From Parietichytrium sp. I65-24A (taxonomy: Eukaryota; Sar; Bigyra; Thraustochytrida; Thraustochytriidae), in contig BLSF01000010.1 of assembly GCA_012862575.1 (NCBI GenBank), positions 558,001-622,000 of the forward strand: a stretch of DNA of 64,000 nucleotides, written 5' to 3'. How positions within the stretch are numbered: position 1 is the stretch's first letter; each line of letters begins with the position of its first letter. The position numbers and the translations under genes were made by a program. Below the pieces are notes generated by a model that made no database searches, was not told where the DNA came from, and worked only from the letters and a program-made list of their open reading frames with translations. Shown piece by piece: positions 30,539 through 40,012 of the stretch.

Positions 30539-31498
30539 ATGAAGGCGTACCTTGCTATTCTCTGTGTGGCGCTGCAGGCTGTGCTGGGCGCGGCGAAATG
30601 GAGGAAGACGAGCAGAGCGTTCGACATGGTGGTGTTTGGAGACTCGCTCAGTGACTCGAGCAACACGTATCATTTTACCAAGGGGTCGTGGCCGAGCGAA
30701 GCTTGGTACCCGTCGAAAAGGTTTACGAATGATCTCGTTTGGGTGGAGTACTTGAGGACCAAAATCGGGCGCTACTACAACACCAAGAAAAGCAAGTTTT
30801 TGAACTACGCATTCGGAGGCGCTACCGTGGACAACACCAACACTCAAGGTTACACCGGTCCAACGGGAACATGGCCCGTCGCTGGTGCTCTGCAACAGGT
30901 GGACATGTACCTGGGCTCAAATCTGCCAAATCGCAAGTGTGACAAGGTCTTTGTACTCTTGGCAGGGACCAACGATGTATACTTCCAGTGGGCCGCTGGG
31001 AAATCCGTCTCTGACGCAGACTTCCTTGATCAGATTGTCGCGCGTCTAAAAGTCGTGGTCGACAATATTTTGGAGCCTTTGATCTCAAAAACAAGCTACA
31101 GGTACAAGCTTGTGATTACCAGCGCGTACCCCGGGGAGCTCACTCCTTGGGGGCAGTTCCTGCAAGTGGAAGGTTTGCAAGAAGCAACTGCTGCGATGAA
31201 CGAGCGATTGCTCGACCTGCTGGAGCTGCTGACGTCCACGTACTCGGGCTATTCTCATATCGAGCTTGTGCCTGTTGACCTCACCACTACGATGTATGAC
31301 TTTTACGAGAACCCGCAAAAGTACGCTGGAAAGAACGGAATTTTGGAGCTCAATACCCCTTGTGTGTTCAACAGTGAGGTATGTGCCAAGCCAAATGATC
31401 ACGTCTTTTACGACATGTTCCATCCCACTAAATTGGTCCATCAGCAGATCGCCAACGCTGCTTACAAGGAATTGAAAGAGGGGAGCGGAAACGCATGA
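30539..31498 (+). CDS. Secreted GDSL/SGNH esterase
   Basis: A 319-residue SGNH-hydrolase. A cleavable signal peptide of about 18 residues (hydrophobic AYLAILCVALQAVLGA) precedes block I, FGDSLSD, with the nucleophile Ser at 36. Block II is the Gly in YAFGGA, block III is AGTNDV with the oxyanion Asn, and block V is YDMFHPT with Asp 292 and His 295. All four catalytic-site blocks are present and in order. The overall length fits plant and microbial GDSL lipases. It should act outside the cell on acyl or acetyl esters of lipids or polysaccharides; the exact substrate is unknown. The start ATG has an A at -3. The upstream gene is divergent. Confidence 0.92.
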   Translation: MKAYLAILCVALQAVLGAAKWRKTSRAFDMVVFGDSLSDSSNTYHFTKGSWPSEAWYPSKRFTNDLVWVEYLRTKIGRYYNTKKSKFLNYAFGGATVDNTNTQGYTGPTGTWPVAGALQQVDMYLGSNLPNRKCDKVFVLLAGTNDVYFQWAAGKSVSDADFLDQIVARLKVVVDNILEPLISKTSYRYKLVITSAYPGELTPWGQFLQVEGLQEATAAMNERLLDLLELLTSTYSGYSHIELVPVDLTTTMYDFYENPQKYAGKNGILELNTPCVFNSEVCAKPNDHVFYDMFHPTKLVHQQIANAAYKELKEGSGNA

Positions 31499-32426
31499 TT
31501 TTCGCTCCCCGCGGTTCTCAGTGGAAGCAGAGATCGCTGTGTTCATTTTCACTGTCAATTCATCTCAAAACAATCTAACAACAAACGTCCATTACTTCTT
31601 TACAGTACGTCCAAACGACGTATTCGTCTCCACGGCTCCTGAGATGGGACCGCTGCTCTGGCCCACAAGTTCATCATGCACTGCAGAGCCAACGTGACAT
31701 TTACAGTCCAGATCTCTGTTTGATCAAAGCCCTTCGCCATTAGCCTCAACCATCCTCCGCGCTCCCGGGCGCACAACCCAACAAGACCATCACGCACGCA
31801 CAGCGGCAAATCGCATCGTTTCACTGGCACACACTTTTCGTAGCACTCAAAACGTGTCGTGGAAACCACTCACTGCCAAACACAAACACTGCCACTAATT
31901 ACTCACTGCCACACGCGGATCACGGAGGAGGGTAGAACCGTGGCTATGCCTCGGCTGTAGCACGCACAACCACCCAGTCTGCCCATCTCCCTATATCTCC
32001 CTCATTCTGCCTCCCTCGCATCAAATCACTGTGGTCAACCTGAAGCTGATAGTCACTGGCCGCGCTGCGTCGAGTGAATCATGATTGCACGGCCCGCTGG
32101 CCCGGCTCCATAAGCTAACGTGCGCATGTGCATAAACTTGTGCTTGTGCATTGCAGCCGTAGCTGAGTAGCTGAGAAGCTGAGAAAGTTTGCTCCGCATG
32201 AGTGCGAGTCCGTGTGCCACTAGTTTGTTTGAGAAAGGCAAAAGGTTTTTTTGATGCTCAGTTGTTTCTGTGTCCCCGATTCAAAAACCTGCTGTACTGA
32301 CAGTGAATACAGTGTGTCCATACTTTTCATGTTCAATCGAACACAAAAGGCCAAACAAATTTGGCCAAGCAACAGCTTCTTCATCTGTTCTGATCTGTTC
32401 TGAATCACCCAATCCGACTGTGAATT

Positions 32427-32457
32427 ACAAATTGTGCATTGTGCATTGTGCATTGTT
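32427..32457 (+). repeat. TTGTGCA heptamer array
   Basis: Three to four tandem TTGTGCA units. They are the reverse complement of the heptamer array near 10915-10970. Confidence 0.85.
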
Positions 32458-32644
32458 TGGCGGAAAGTTGTGTAATTGAAGTTAGACTTTAGAAAGAATC
32501 AAAGCACACCTTGGCCATCGCTGCTGGACTAATAGTTGGCCACTGAAGGACGCGGGCTAAAGCTTACCCCGTGTACCACGACATCACGCCATTGCATAGC
32601 CGCGGCAATCGCAACCCGCGATCCGACCCGCGCCCCCTCCGACA

Positions 32645-32675
32645 TCAACAACAACAACATCAAACAACAAACAAC

Positions 32676-32720
<45 letters not shown>

Positions 32721-32721
32721 A
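32645..32721 (+). repeat. CAA-rich microsatellite
   Basis: CAA repeats with a few interruptions at the start and a run of about 14 perfect units at the end. It lies about 225 bases before the E1 start codon. Confidence 0.93.
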
Positions 32722-32947
32722 ACCGCCTTCATTGACAGCAAAGCAAACCAGAACAACAAACGAGTTGTTTGTTCTGTTTTGTTTCGTTTTGTTCTGTTCA
32801 CCTTTGTCTCAACCGCTCACTGGCAGGAGTCCGCGCAAGTTCAAAGGCCGCCCAGGACGTCGGCTTTCGCAGAGTCGAGGAGTGTCCGCGGCAGGGGTCG
32901 TACCTCCGCTTGTGAGAGGGAGGCGAAGGGTTGACGAGGAGAAGAAA

Positions 32948-35365
32948 ATGTACTCGGCACTGGCTGTGGTTTGCAGAGCGGCCGCCCGCCCGTCGCAGGT
33001 TCGGAAAGTGGGCGTGAGGCACGCAAGTAGGTATGTATCTAAACGCGAAGAGGCGGCGCCGAGACTGAGCGAGCTTGCGGAGGTGCAGCAGTTGGAAGGA
33101 ATGGAAAAGTGGCTGAAAGAGCTCAAGATGCCCCAGCAAAGGGCGACAAGGCTGGAGACCGTCATGACCGCGAAGGAGGCGGAGGTGATCCTCAAGGCTG
33201 GCTTCACAACGTTCCTCATGCACGTGGAAACTCGTATCGCGTCATACATGGGAGAAGCGTTCTACACGATCGGACCCTGTGGAGAAGAACTCATGGGCGT
33301 GCTCGGCGTCCTGGCGGAGGAGACGGATCCCATGGCCCTACATTACAGGCACTTGGCCGTGCAACTCGCCCGGCAAATGTCGTCAACCGTCGCGCGTGGC
33401 GAAAAGACCTTCGATCAGATGATCCTAGACCGCGCGAGAGGGCCAGTATGCTCCATGCTCGACCCAGTCACCGGCGGTCATCATTGTGCCATCGGCGGCG
33501 GGCCATACGACTTTTACGTGACTTCGACGCTGGCATCGCAGGCTCCGCCTGCAGTAGGTCGTGCAATGGGCATCAAACTCGCACCGCTCATATTGGACAA
33601 GGCCGAGCTGCGCTTTCCAAAGAATGCGGTTAGCATCGTGTCTGTTGGCGATGGCTCCGTGAACAACGGAATGTTTATGTCAGCTTGCAACCTCGCGCGC
33701 TACGCTCAGCACCGGAACTTCAAGTGCCCTGCGCTGTTTGTAATTAGCAACAATGACATTTGCATTTCTCTCAGAGGGTACGGCTATCTCGCCAAATTTG
33801 TCCAGGGTCTTGGCATGCCCGTATTTCGCGCAAACGGCGGCAATGGAGATATTGTGTCTTTTTACAACACTTGCAAGGATGCCTTGAAAACGGTGCGGTC
33901 TTCTTCGCGGCCAGCTGTTCTTGTGGTTGACGAGCTGCCGCGCCGCTTTGGCCACGCCGCGACTGACCGCCAAAACATGTACCTCTCAGCTGAAGAAATC
34001 GAGAGGGCATCAAACACTGACCCTATGAAGGCAGCATGCATTCAGGCTCTGGAGCAAGGATTTGTGTCTTCCCCTGAGGAGCTGCTCACCTGGTGGACCA
34101 ACATTCGCGCATCTGTCGAATCCTCCTTTGTCACTGCAAGCGAGGAGCCGAAATTGACCAAGCGTGAGCAAGTGATTGCCAGAACGATGCCTCCACTAGC
34201 TCCACTTCCTGCCTCGTTTCCTCCTGTGCAGGTCAAAGGCCAATCTTCCAATGAACGGCGCAGATTACAAAGAAAACCACAGCCCATGCGCGTTCACATG
34301 AACCAGGTATTCAAAGAACTCATGTCGCGGGAGAAGCGTGTCGTTTACGTTGGAGAGGACGTTCGCCACGGAGGATATTACAGAGTCACTGACGACCTCG
34401 CAAGCTTGTTTCCTGAGAGGATCCAAGATGTGCCTCCCGATGAGGCCTCCGTGATGGGGTTGGGCATGGGTTATTCGCAAAATCGCCTCGTCCCTATCGT
34501 TGAGATTCCGTACGCAAAGTACCTCGACTGCGCTGCGGACCTCTTCTTCGAGTCCATTATCACCTACTGGTGTACGAATGGGGGTCAAAAAGATGGCATG
34601 GTGATCAGGTTGCAAGGATTTGACAAGGGGGTGTTCGGCGGAAACTTTCACACGCACAACATGCTTTACCTCCCACCTGGACTTGACGTCGTTTGCTATT
34701 CCAATGGGAGAGATTACGTGCGCGGCATGAGGCACGCAGTTCATCAAGCACAGCATGCCGGGCGGATTGTGATGTCGGTGGACTCCACTAACCTACTTTA
34801 CCGTCGTGGACTTTTCGAAGAAGGTGAGGATGGCGGGGACTCGTACTGGCTGCAAGAATACCCATTTGACGACACTCCGGAGACAGAGCCGTACGCCATG
34901 CTTGACTTTGAGACGACAATTTATTACCCAACCCCGCAGGATCCAACGAAATTCTCCTACGTGGCCGAAAAATATACTGACAAGTCTTTGGATTCCGAGG
35001 AGCCACACCCTGATGTTGTGATTCTCACATATGGAAATGGAGTGCCAACTTGCCTTCGCACTGCTGCCCAGCAAAAGCAATCCAAAATCACAGTTCTCGA
35101 CTGCCCCACGCTGGGCTACTTGAGTGAGGGGATCAAAATGACTCTGGAGAGGTTCCCCAACGCTGCCCTTGTTTTTGCAGACGTGTGTAAAGCTGGTCAG
35201 CACCCAATGGGGGCACTTTTGTACCAACTTCAAGAAGCAAACCTGCTCCAAAACCGATCGTGGCATTGCGTTGCTGCCCCTGTCACTTATAATCCACTGG
35301 GATCCACTTTGACATTCTTAAACGAGGAAGACGTGCGGGGAGCTATTGACAAAGTAATTAACTAA
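32948..35365 (+). CDS. Fused 2-oxoacid dehydrogenase E1 alpha-beta, mitochondrial
   Basis: An 805-residue thiamine-diphosphate enzyme in which E1 alpha and E1 beta are one polypeptide. The first ~35 residues are Arg/Ala/Ser-rich with no acidic residues, a mitochondrial presequence. The alpha half follows. Its ThDP/Mg motif is GDGSVNNG at about 234, with the paired Asn at 268-269. The beta half starts near residue 442 and has VYVGEDVRHGG and the DVPPDEASVMGLG segment containing the catalytic Glu. The C-terminal transketolase-like domain is complete. Separate alpha and beta subunits are the rule in eukaryotic pyruvate and branched-chain complexes, while fused forms are known from bacteria such as Bacteroidetes. 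The substrate (pyruvate, branched-chain or other 2-oxoacid) is uncertain. I used the ATG at 32948 because it begins the presequence. Confidence 0.88.
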   Translation: MYSALAVVCRAAARPSQVRKVGVRHASRYVSKREEAAPRLSELAEVQQLEGMEKWLKELKMPQQRATRLETVMTAKEAEVILKAGFTTFLMHVETRIASYMGEAFYTIGPCGEELMGVLGVLAEETDPMALHYRHLAVQLARQMSSTVARGEKTFDQMILDRARGPVCSMLDPVTGGHHCAIGGGPYDFYVTSTLASQAPPAVGRAMGIKLAPLILDKAELRFPKNAVSIVSVGDGSVNNGMFMSACNLARYAQHRNFKCPALFVISNNDICISLRGYGYLAKFVQGLGMPVFRANGGNGDIVSFYNTCKDALKTVRSSSRPAVLVVDELPRRFGHAATDRQNMYLSAEEIERASNTDPMKAACIQALEQGFVSSPEELLTWWTNIRASVESSFVTASEEPKLTKREQVIARTMPPLAPLPASFPPVQVKGQSSNERRRLQRKPQPMRVHMNQVFKELMSREKRVVYVGEDVRHGGYYRVTDDLASLFPERIQDVPPDEASVMGLGMGYSQNRLVPIVEIPYAKYLDCAADLFFESIITYWCTNGGQKDGMVIRLQGFDKGVFGGNFHTHNMLYLPPGLDVVCYSNGRDYVRGMRHAVHQAQHAGRIVMSVDSTNLLYRRGLFEEGEDGGDSYWLQEYPFDDTPETEPYAMLDFETTIYYPTPQDPTKFSYVAEKYTDKSLDSEEPHPDVVILTYGNGVPTCLRTAAQQKQSKITVLDCPTLGYLSEGIKMTLERFPNAALVFADVCKAGQHPMGALLYQLQEANLLQNRSWHCVAAPVTYNPLGSTLTFLNEEDVRGAIDKVIN

Positions 35366-35617
35366 TGAAATTATTCCCTATCTTATGGTTCTCTGCTTCG
35401 TTTCGAAAGCGATGACACCACTCAGAAGATTGCAGCGAGTACCAGTTGAGTATAAAGAGATTTAAAAAGGCGCACATTTCGAAAGGTCCGTGAAAAGAAA
35501 CGTGTGACCGACCAGGTGGGAGAGAAACGGAAGAAAGAAGTGATCAATCGAAAACTACATATTTTTAAAAAGCCAATTCTCGGCAGGGTGCATGACATTA
35601 CCCAGAGGTGGTTGCTT
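35366..35617. other. Convergent spacer between E1 and VWA genes
   Basis: A 252-base spacer between the stop codons of two convergent genes. I see no repeat or RNA feature in it. Confidence 0.5.
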
Positions 35618-37693
35618 CTAATTGCCTCCGCACAGCAGGTCGCGCATATCATCTACCAAAGTGTCCAAACTCTGGCCAGAAGTCACTGAGAGAGCATGGG
35701 TGTTCACAGGCTCAGACACAATCGGGCCATAGAAGTCAGAAGAGTCGCTGCAAGGGGTCTGCTGCATGGCTTGCTTTGCCCAGCAGTCAGAGTCGGGGGA
35801 GCTGGTGGATGTGCAAGAGTTGCAACTGACACAGGCCCATTGGTTGGTAGGGACACCAGTTTTGGTTTGGCAAGAGTCTCCTTCCTCTGCACCTGTGAAA
35901 TAGTCCACCTGAGTGGCTTCGTCTTTCTTCGTAGGGACACCGACAAGGAAAACCTCAACGTCTCCAATGTCTTTCAGCTGCTGAGCAGACTGGAAGACCT
36001 GCCTTGACAGATACTCTGCGTATGTCATTTCTTGGCAGTCTGAAGGAACTGGAGATCCATTTGGCATACTCGAGACCGAGCAGTCGCCTGGACGGCGGTA
36101 GTTCTGTTGAGCAGCTCTGGTCGGCATTGTGGTTGGGCTCGAACCCCCAACCTCGGCTTCCGATTCGTAGTTATCTTTGTTTGGGAAAGGCTGACCGTCG
36201 GTAATAATAAAGACGATGGCCTTTTGTTGCACAGTACGCTCGAGCAAAATCTCACGAGCCAGGTCCAGGGCTTCAGCTGTTGGGGTACAGCAGCCAATGA
36301 TGTTCTGAGTGTTCTTCTGAATCTCCTGGATTTTAGTTTGGAATTCTCCATAAGAGTACTGCGCAAGTGGAATTCTCTCTTTCACAAGCGTCGAAAATGT
36401 GATCAGGGCGGTGTTATACCCAGCCACATCGTTCTCCTGAATACGCTGCAAGTCCTGCGCAAGTGGGAGGATCTCATCTCGGAATCGATTTGCGGCAGTG
36501 TCTCCATATGCGATAGAGTTAGAGCTATCAAGGACGAAGATGAGGTCCTTCTCAGTTCCACACGTGGCGACCTCCCTGGTTGGGGATGCCGTCGGGTTTG
36601 GAGTAGTTGGGGTGCTGCCAGTTGGAACTGGGGTTGGCGCCTTTGAAGGCGCACGAGTAGGAGCCTTTGTCGGGGCTTTGCTCGGGGCTTTGCTTGGAGC
36701 CTTGCTTGGCTTTGGTGTAGGCTTCGCCGCACACTCCGTTCCAATTTGGTCCTGTGAGCTGGGGCAGATGTAGTCAATTTGCTGAATGACGATTTGATTC
36801 ACAGTCATAGCGTCGGTGATGTCAGCAACATGCGAAGCTGATGGACTGTTGACGATAGGAAACGTAACTGATGGGTCAAATGTCCTCTCAATTCCTTTGT
36901 AAATCTTTGCATCACCAGTGTACGCTTTCCTCTTTCGGGATGCCTCAGCAACAAGATTGAGGCCTTTAAAATAGTCATCTGCTTCATTCTTGTCCAGTCC
37001 TCGGCGGTTCTGTAGCAGAAAAGTGTTGATGACTGCGTTTGAGTAAGTGTCTCGGATTGCATCAGCCTTCTCAGGAACAAGCTGCAACTTGTACTTTGAA
37101 GGGTAGTACTTCTCCTGCGTCAGCCACTTGTACTTTTGCTTGGAAGATCTGCGAAGCCTATTTTGCACAGGAAAGCCGTCAGTGACCACGTGAATGACTG
37201 GGCGGGCAGTTTCCTCGATACGGCCGTCGGTGATTGCGGCCTCGATCTCGGCTTTAGCAATGTCCAGCGCCTCAGCCAGTGGTGTGCAGCACCTGGCTGC
37301 AAAGTATCGAGTCGCCGTGGTACCCTCCGTAAATTTGTCCATCTGATTCAACCAGTTCTCATGCGGATAGCGCCGGAGTGGCACACTAACCTTGATATCC
37401 CATCCAAAAGTAACGAACCCGATGGCGTCCTTTCCGTTCTCGTTGAAGGTGGTTCCAAGGTTCAATCCGCAGTGAAGCTTCTCCACCGCTGGAAGATACT
37501 TGTTGAATAAGTCGTCTTTGTCAATGCTGCGACTGACATCGAGCACAATAACAACCGCCAGTGGCTCATCAACGTTACACACGCATTTGTTCGAGATCCC
37601 GTTGCATCCGGAGGGAACAGCTGCGTTCACCGGCCCAATCACTGTTGCCAAAAGAGCCACAGCTGTAGCTTTCACCAAGCCAGAGACTTTCAT
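35618..37693 (-). CDS. Secreted protein with two von Willebrand factor A domains
   Basis: A 691-residue predicted extracellular protein. A signal peptide of about 24 residues is followed by a short Cys-rich start and a first VWA domain whose MIDAS motif is DVSRS (Asp 52), with the later Thr in CCTPLAEAL and Asp in TDGFP. A linker of repeated PSKAP and TKAPT units (about 335-375) leads to the second VWA domain, with DSSNS, CCTPTAEAL and TDGQP. Both domains keep a full metal-binding set. The C-terminal part is Cys-rich. VWA domains with MIDAS bind ligands through a divalent cation, so adhesion or wall/matrix binding is likely. The Pro-Ser-Lys-Ala linker style is widespread in stramenopile secreted proteins. 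The frame starts at a TTG; the first ATG at 37693 gives the signal peptide directly. Confidence 0.88.
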   Translation of the reverse strand: MKVSGLVKATAVALLATVIGPVNAAVPSGCNGISNKCVCNVDEPLAVVIVLDVSRSIDKDDLFNKYLPAVEKLHCGLNLGTTFNENGKDAIGFVTFGWDIKVSVPLRRYPHENWLNQMDKFTEGTTATRYFAARCCTPLAEALDIAKAEIEAAITDGRIEETARPVIHVVTDGFPVQNRLRRSSKQKYKWLTQEKYYPSKYKLQLVPEKADAIRDTYSNAVINTFLLQNRRGLDKNEADDYFKGLNLVAEASRKRKAYTGDAKIYKGIERTFDPSVTFPIVNSPSASHVADITDAMTVNQIVIQQIDYICPSSQDQIGTECAAKPTPKPSKAPSKAPSKAPTKAPTRAPSKAPTPVPTGSTPTTPNPTASPTREVATCGTEKDLIFVLDSSNSIAYGDTAANRFRDEILPLAQDLQRIQENDVAGYNTALITFSTLVKERIPLAQYSYGEFQTKIQEIQKNTQNIIGCCTPTAEALDLAREILLERTVQQKAIVFIITDGQPFPNKDNYESEAEVGGSSPTTMPTRAAQQNYRRPGDCSVSSMPNGSPVPSDCQEMTYAEYLSRQVFQSAQQLKDIGDVEVFLVGVPTKKDEATQVDYFTGAEEGDSCQTKTGVPTNQWACVSCNSCTSTSSPDSDCWAKQAMQQTPCSDSSDFYGPIVSEPVNTHALSVTSGQSLDTLVDDMRDLLCGGN

Positions 37694-40012
37694 CGTGTTG
37701 TTCGAGTTGGACAATTGCGCGCGACGATGACAATGGAAACCTCACCTCCGAAGATCTGCCTTTGAGGGACTGCTAACGATTCCAAATCTTCCTCGACAGT
37801 GCTCCTTTGATCCCGTGTTTCTTGTAGCGGTTTCCCGGTTTAGTTTGCAAGCATATTCACTCTAGCCTAATAGTCTTTGAGACTGATTTCCAAACAGCTT
37901 GAGTGGAGGAAGCTTGCTTCAAGGGGCACTGAGCTAGTAGATGCGTGAATGAGGGCCGTGTGAGGGACATTTTTATGGAAGAGAAAGTTTTGATGCCTCA
38001 GGAGGAGGGACAGACTGTTGAACACTTTCGGAATATTAGCAAGGTCCCATACTTTATGCATTTATATTTAGAAAGTAGAACGCCCAAGATGGAGGTTCGC
38101 ATGGAGTGCAAAACCTCCACGACCTTTCTCGAGACCGTATCGCAAATTAAGTACAAAAGCGTGAGTGCTTCTCAGTGCTTTCCGTATTCCATGAAGAGCT
38201 GTTTGGCCCAAAACATAGCGACAAGACCTAACCTTCTCGATCCCAGAGACTTTTAAGCTGAGTTTGGTGCGAACAATGCCTCAACTTGTTAGCCACTTTG
38301 CGGTGGAGAAATGTTTGGCAAGTGATGGACTGGAGGCAGAGTTGCTTCTTGCCTATCACACAGCTTAGTGTCTAACAAACTGTAAATTTCAGTTCCAAAA
38401 GAAGTGAAAACGGTTTCTTGGCCTTCGCTCACATGATGCTAACTCATGGAAGTGCGCAACTGTCGAGCCTATCCGTCAGTGAGAGCGGCCCATCCTGCAG
38501 TCCTGAACACTTCCTCCTCAATATCAAATCCAAAAAGAACGTGGCTAGACTCCTTATCAAACTAGCGTTGCATCTCGAGCAATTAGACCAGAAAATTTGT
38601 TCTTCTGTTCTGCAATTTTCGCCTTGCTAACGGTAATCTTCGATCGTGTACTTACACAAATGCGCTATTGCATAGGCGGTGGCCCGAGTTGACTTTGCGA
38701 GAAGCAAAGACAGACAGTTAGTGCTGGCACCGCGTGTCATCCGGCTCTTAGATGTTTGTGGCCACCACCAATGAATGTTGATTGATTGCTGATATCAACA
38801 CTCACTATGTAAAGTTTACCATGATGCAAAGTCCGCTCTCAAAACTAGACGTAACTCTCTTCAGCGTCCGGTGAAACAGACAAATCTAATCCGAGAAGAC
38901 CGTTATTAACAGTAAGTGAGCGGGCCGAGTGCCGCCGTCTTCCACTAATCAAAGCAAAAGTCATAGCCAGCCAGCCACTACATTTTTAGTAGAAATTGAC
39001 TTTACATTAGTGGTTATTGTACGTACAGATTCTGACTACGAAAGCACAGGATGTAATAGTGACCCCAAGAGGGACCAAAGGAGACCATGGAAAGCTCTCA
39101 CTAGAGCTCTACTAGGCTTAAACCTTGTCTAGTTAAGCTTTGCGCAGTAAGCTTAAGCGAATAGTAAGCGTAAGGGAGTTGTGTGATTTTGGGAAGTGTG
39201 TGGCGTTTCTCATTGAAAGCAAACTGCCTGGACTCCACTTTGGTGAATTTTTAGTCAACTGTAAAAACAGTTGCTTGCAAGCACGTTTGAGACGCGACTA
39301 CCGCGCAATACAGTGCAGACGACGTTCGTTCGTACAGTAAGAAGGAATGACAGAGAATTCGGCCAGCACCAGAAAGACTGCAAGAGTGAGAACGCTGTGA
39401 CTCTCCGCGATACACCGATGTAAACTTCGCCAGGAAGAGAGACCAGTAATCTTTAAGGGGAGGGCTCTTCCCAAAAAAAAAATCACGGTGGAGAAGAAGA
39501 AGAAGAAGAAGAAGAAGCACTGTTTCGTCGAGTCGGTGCAGCCTGTCTGTAGTGTGGCTATGATCACACTTTTGCAAAAAAGTCGTTTGGATCACTCATT
39601 CGCAGAAAAAGGTCAGTTTTCACGTGTTTCGCGAGTCTTGTGCTCAGCACTGAGATTCACGCTCCAAAAAAAATGAGAAACTCCCTTACATTTACACTCT
39701 ACTTTCCATTCTCTTTGTGCATTGCCGCCTCCGTTGCCTTACCATTACCATAAAGAAAAACGTTGCAATGGTTGGAGCGCTAACAAAATGGTGCACCTGC
39801 AGAATCAGATGCCCTGCATTGATGCCTGTGAAGCGTTGAGCAGTCCATCGGCAGTGAAAAAACATACAAACGTTGGTATCTGTATTTCTTTGAGTAGAAG
39901 ATGCTGAAGTGAGCATTCAGGAGTCAGTCAGTAATTTGCTCAATTTAGAAAGAATACTGCATAAGCATGAGAGAATTTGGTGATGGACAGGCGGGGGACA
40001 GTGTGTTCATTC
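37694..40012. other. Gene desert of about 2.3 kb
   Basis: This is the longest inter-gene stretch without repeats of large size. No ATG frame over 105 codons has a recognisable family. It has a GAA microsatellite near 39491-39517 and otherwise unremarkable AT-richer sequence. An unrecognised noncoding RNA gene cannot be excluded. Confidence 0.6.
39491..39517 (+). repeat. (GAA)n microsatellite
   Basis: About eight GAA units within the gene desert upstream of the orphan helical protein's 3' end. Confidence 0.9.

Larger units (their letters stand above)
31499..32947. other. Spacer with heptamer and CAA repeats
   Basis: No gene supported. It contains an inverted-orientation TTGTGCA heptamer array (about 32427-32457) and a long CAA microsatellite (32645-32721) in the probable 5' leader of the E1 gene. 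The open frame of the E1 gene extends about 72 codons into this region, but only from an ACG/non-ATG start and with no family likeness. Confidence 0.6.

Noticed and set aside
36125-36150. tRNA B-box-like sequence GGGTTCGAGCCC on the minus strand within the VWA gene
   Set aside because: The stem-loop around it does not have the 7-base T-loop geometry, there is no A box or acceptor stem, and it lies inside a conserved coding region.
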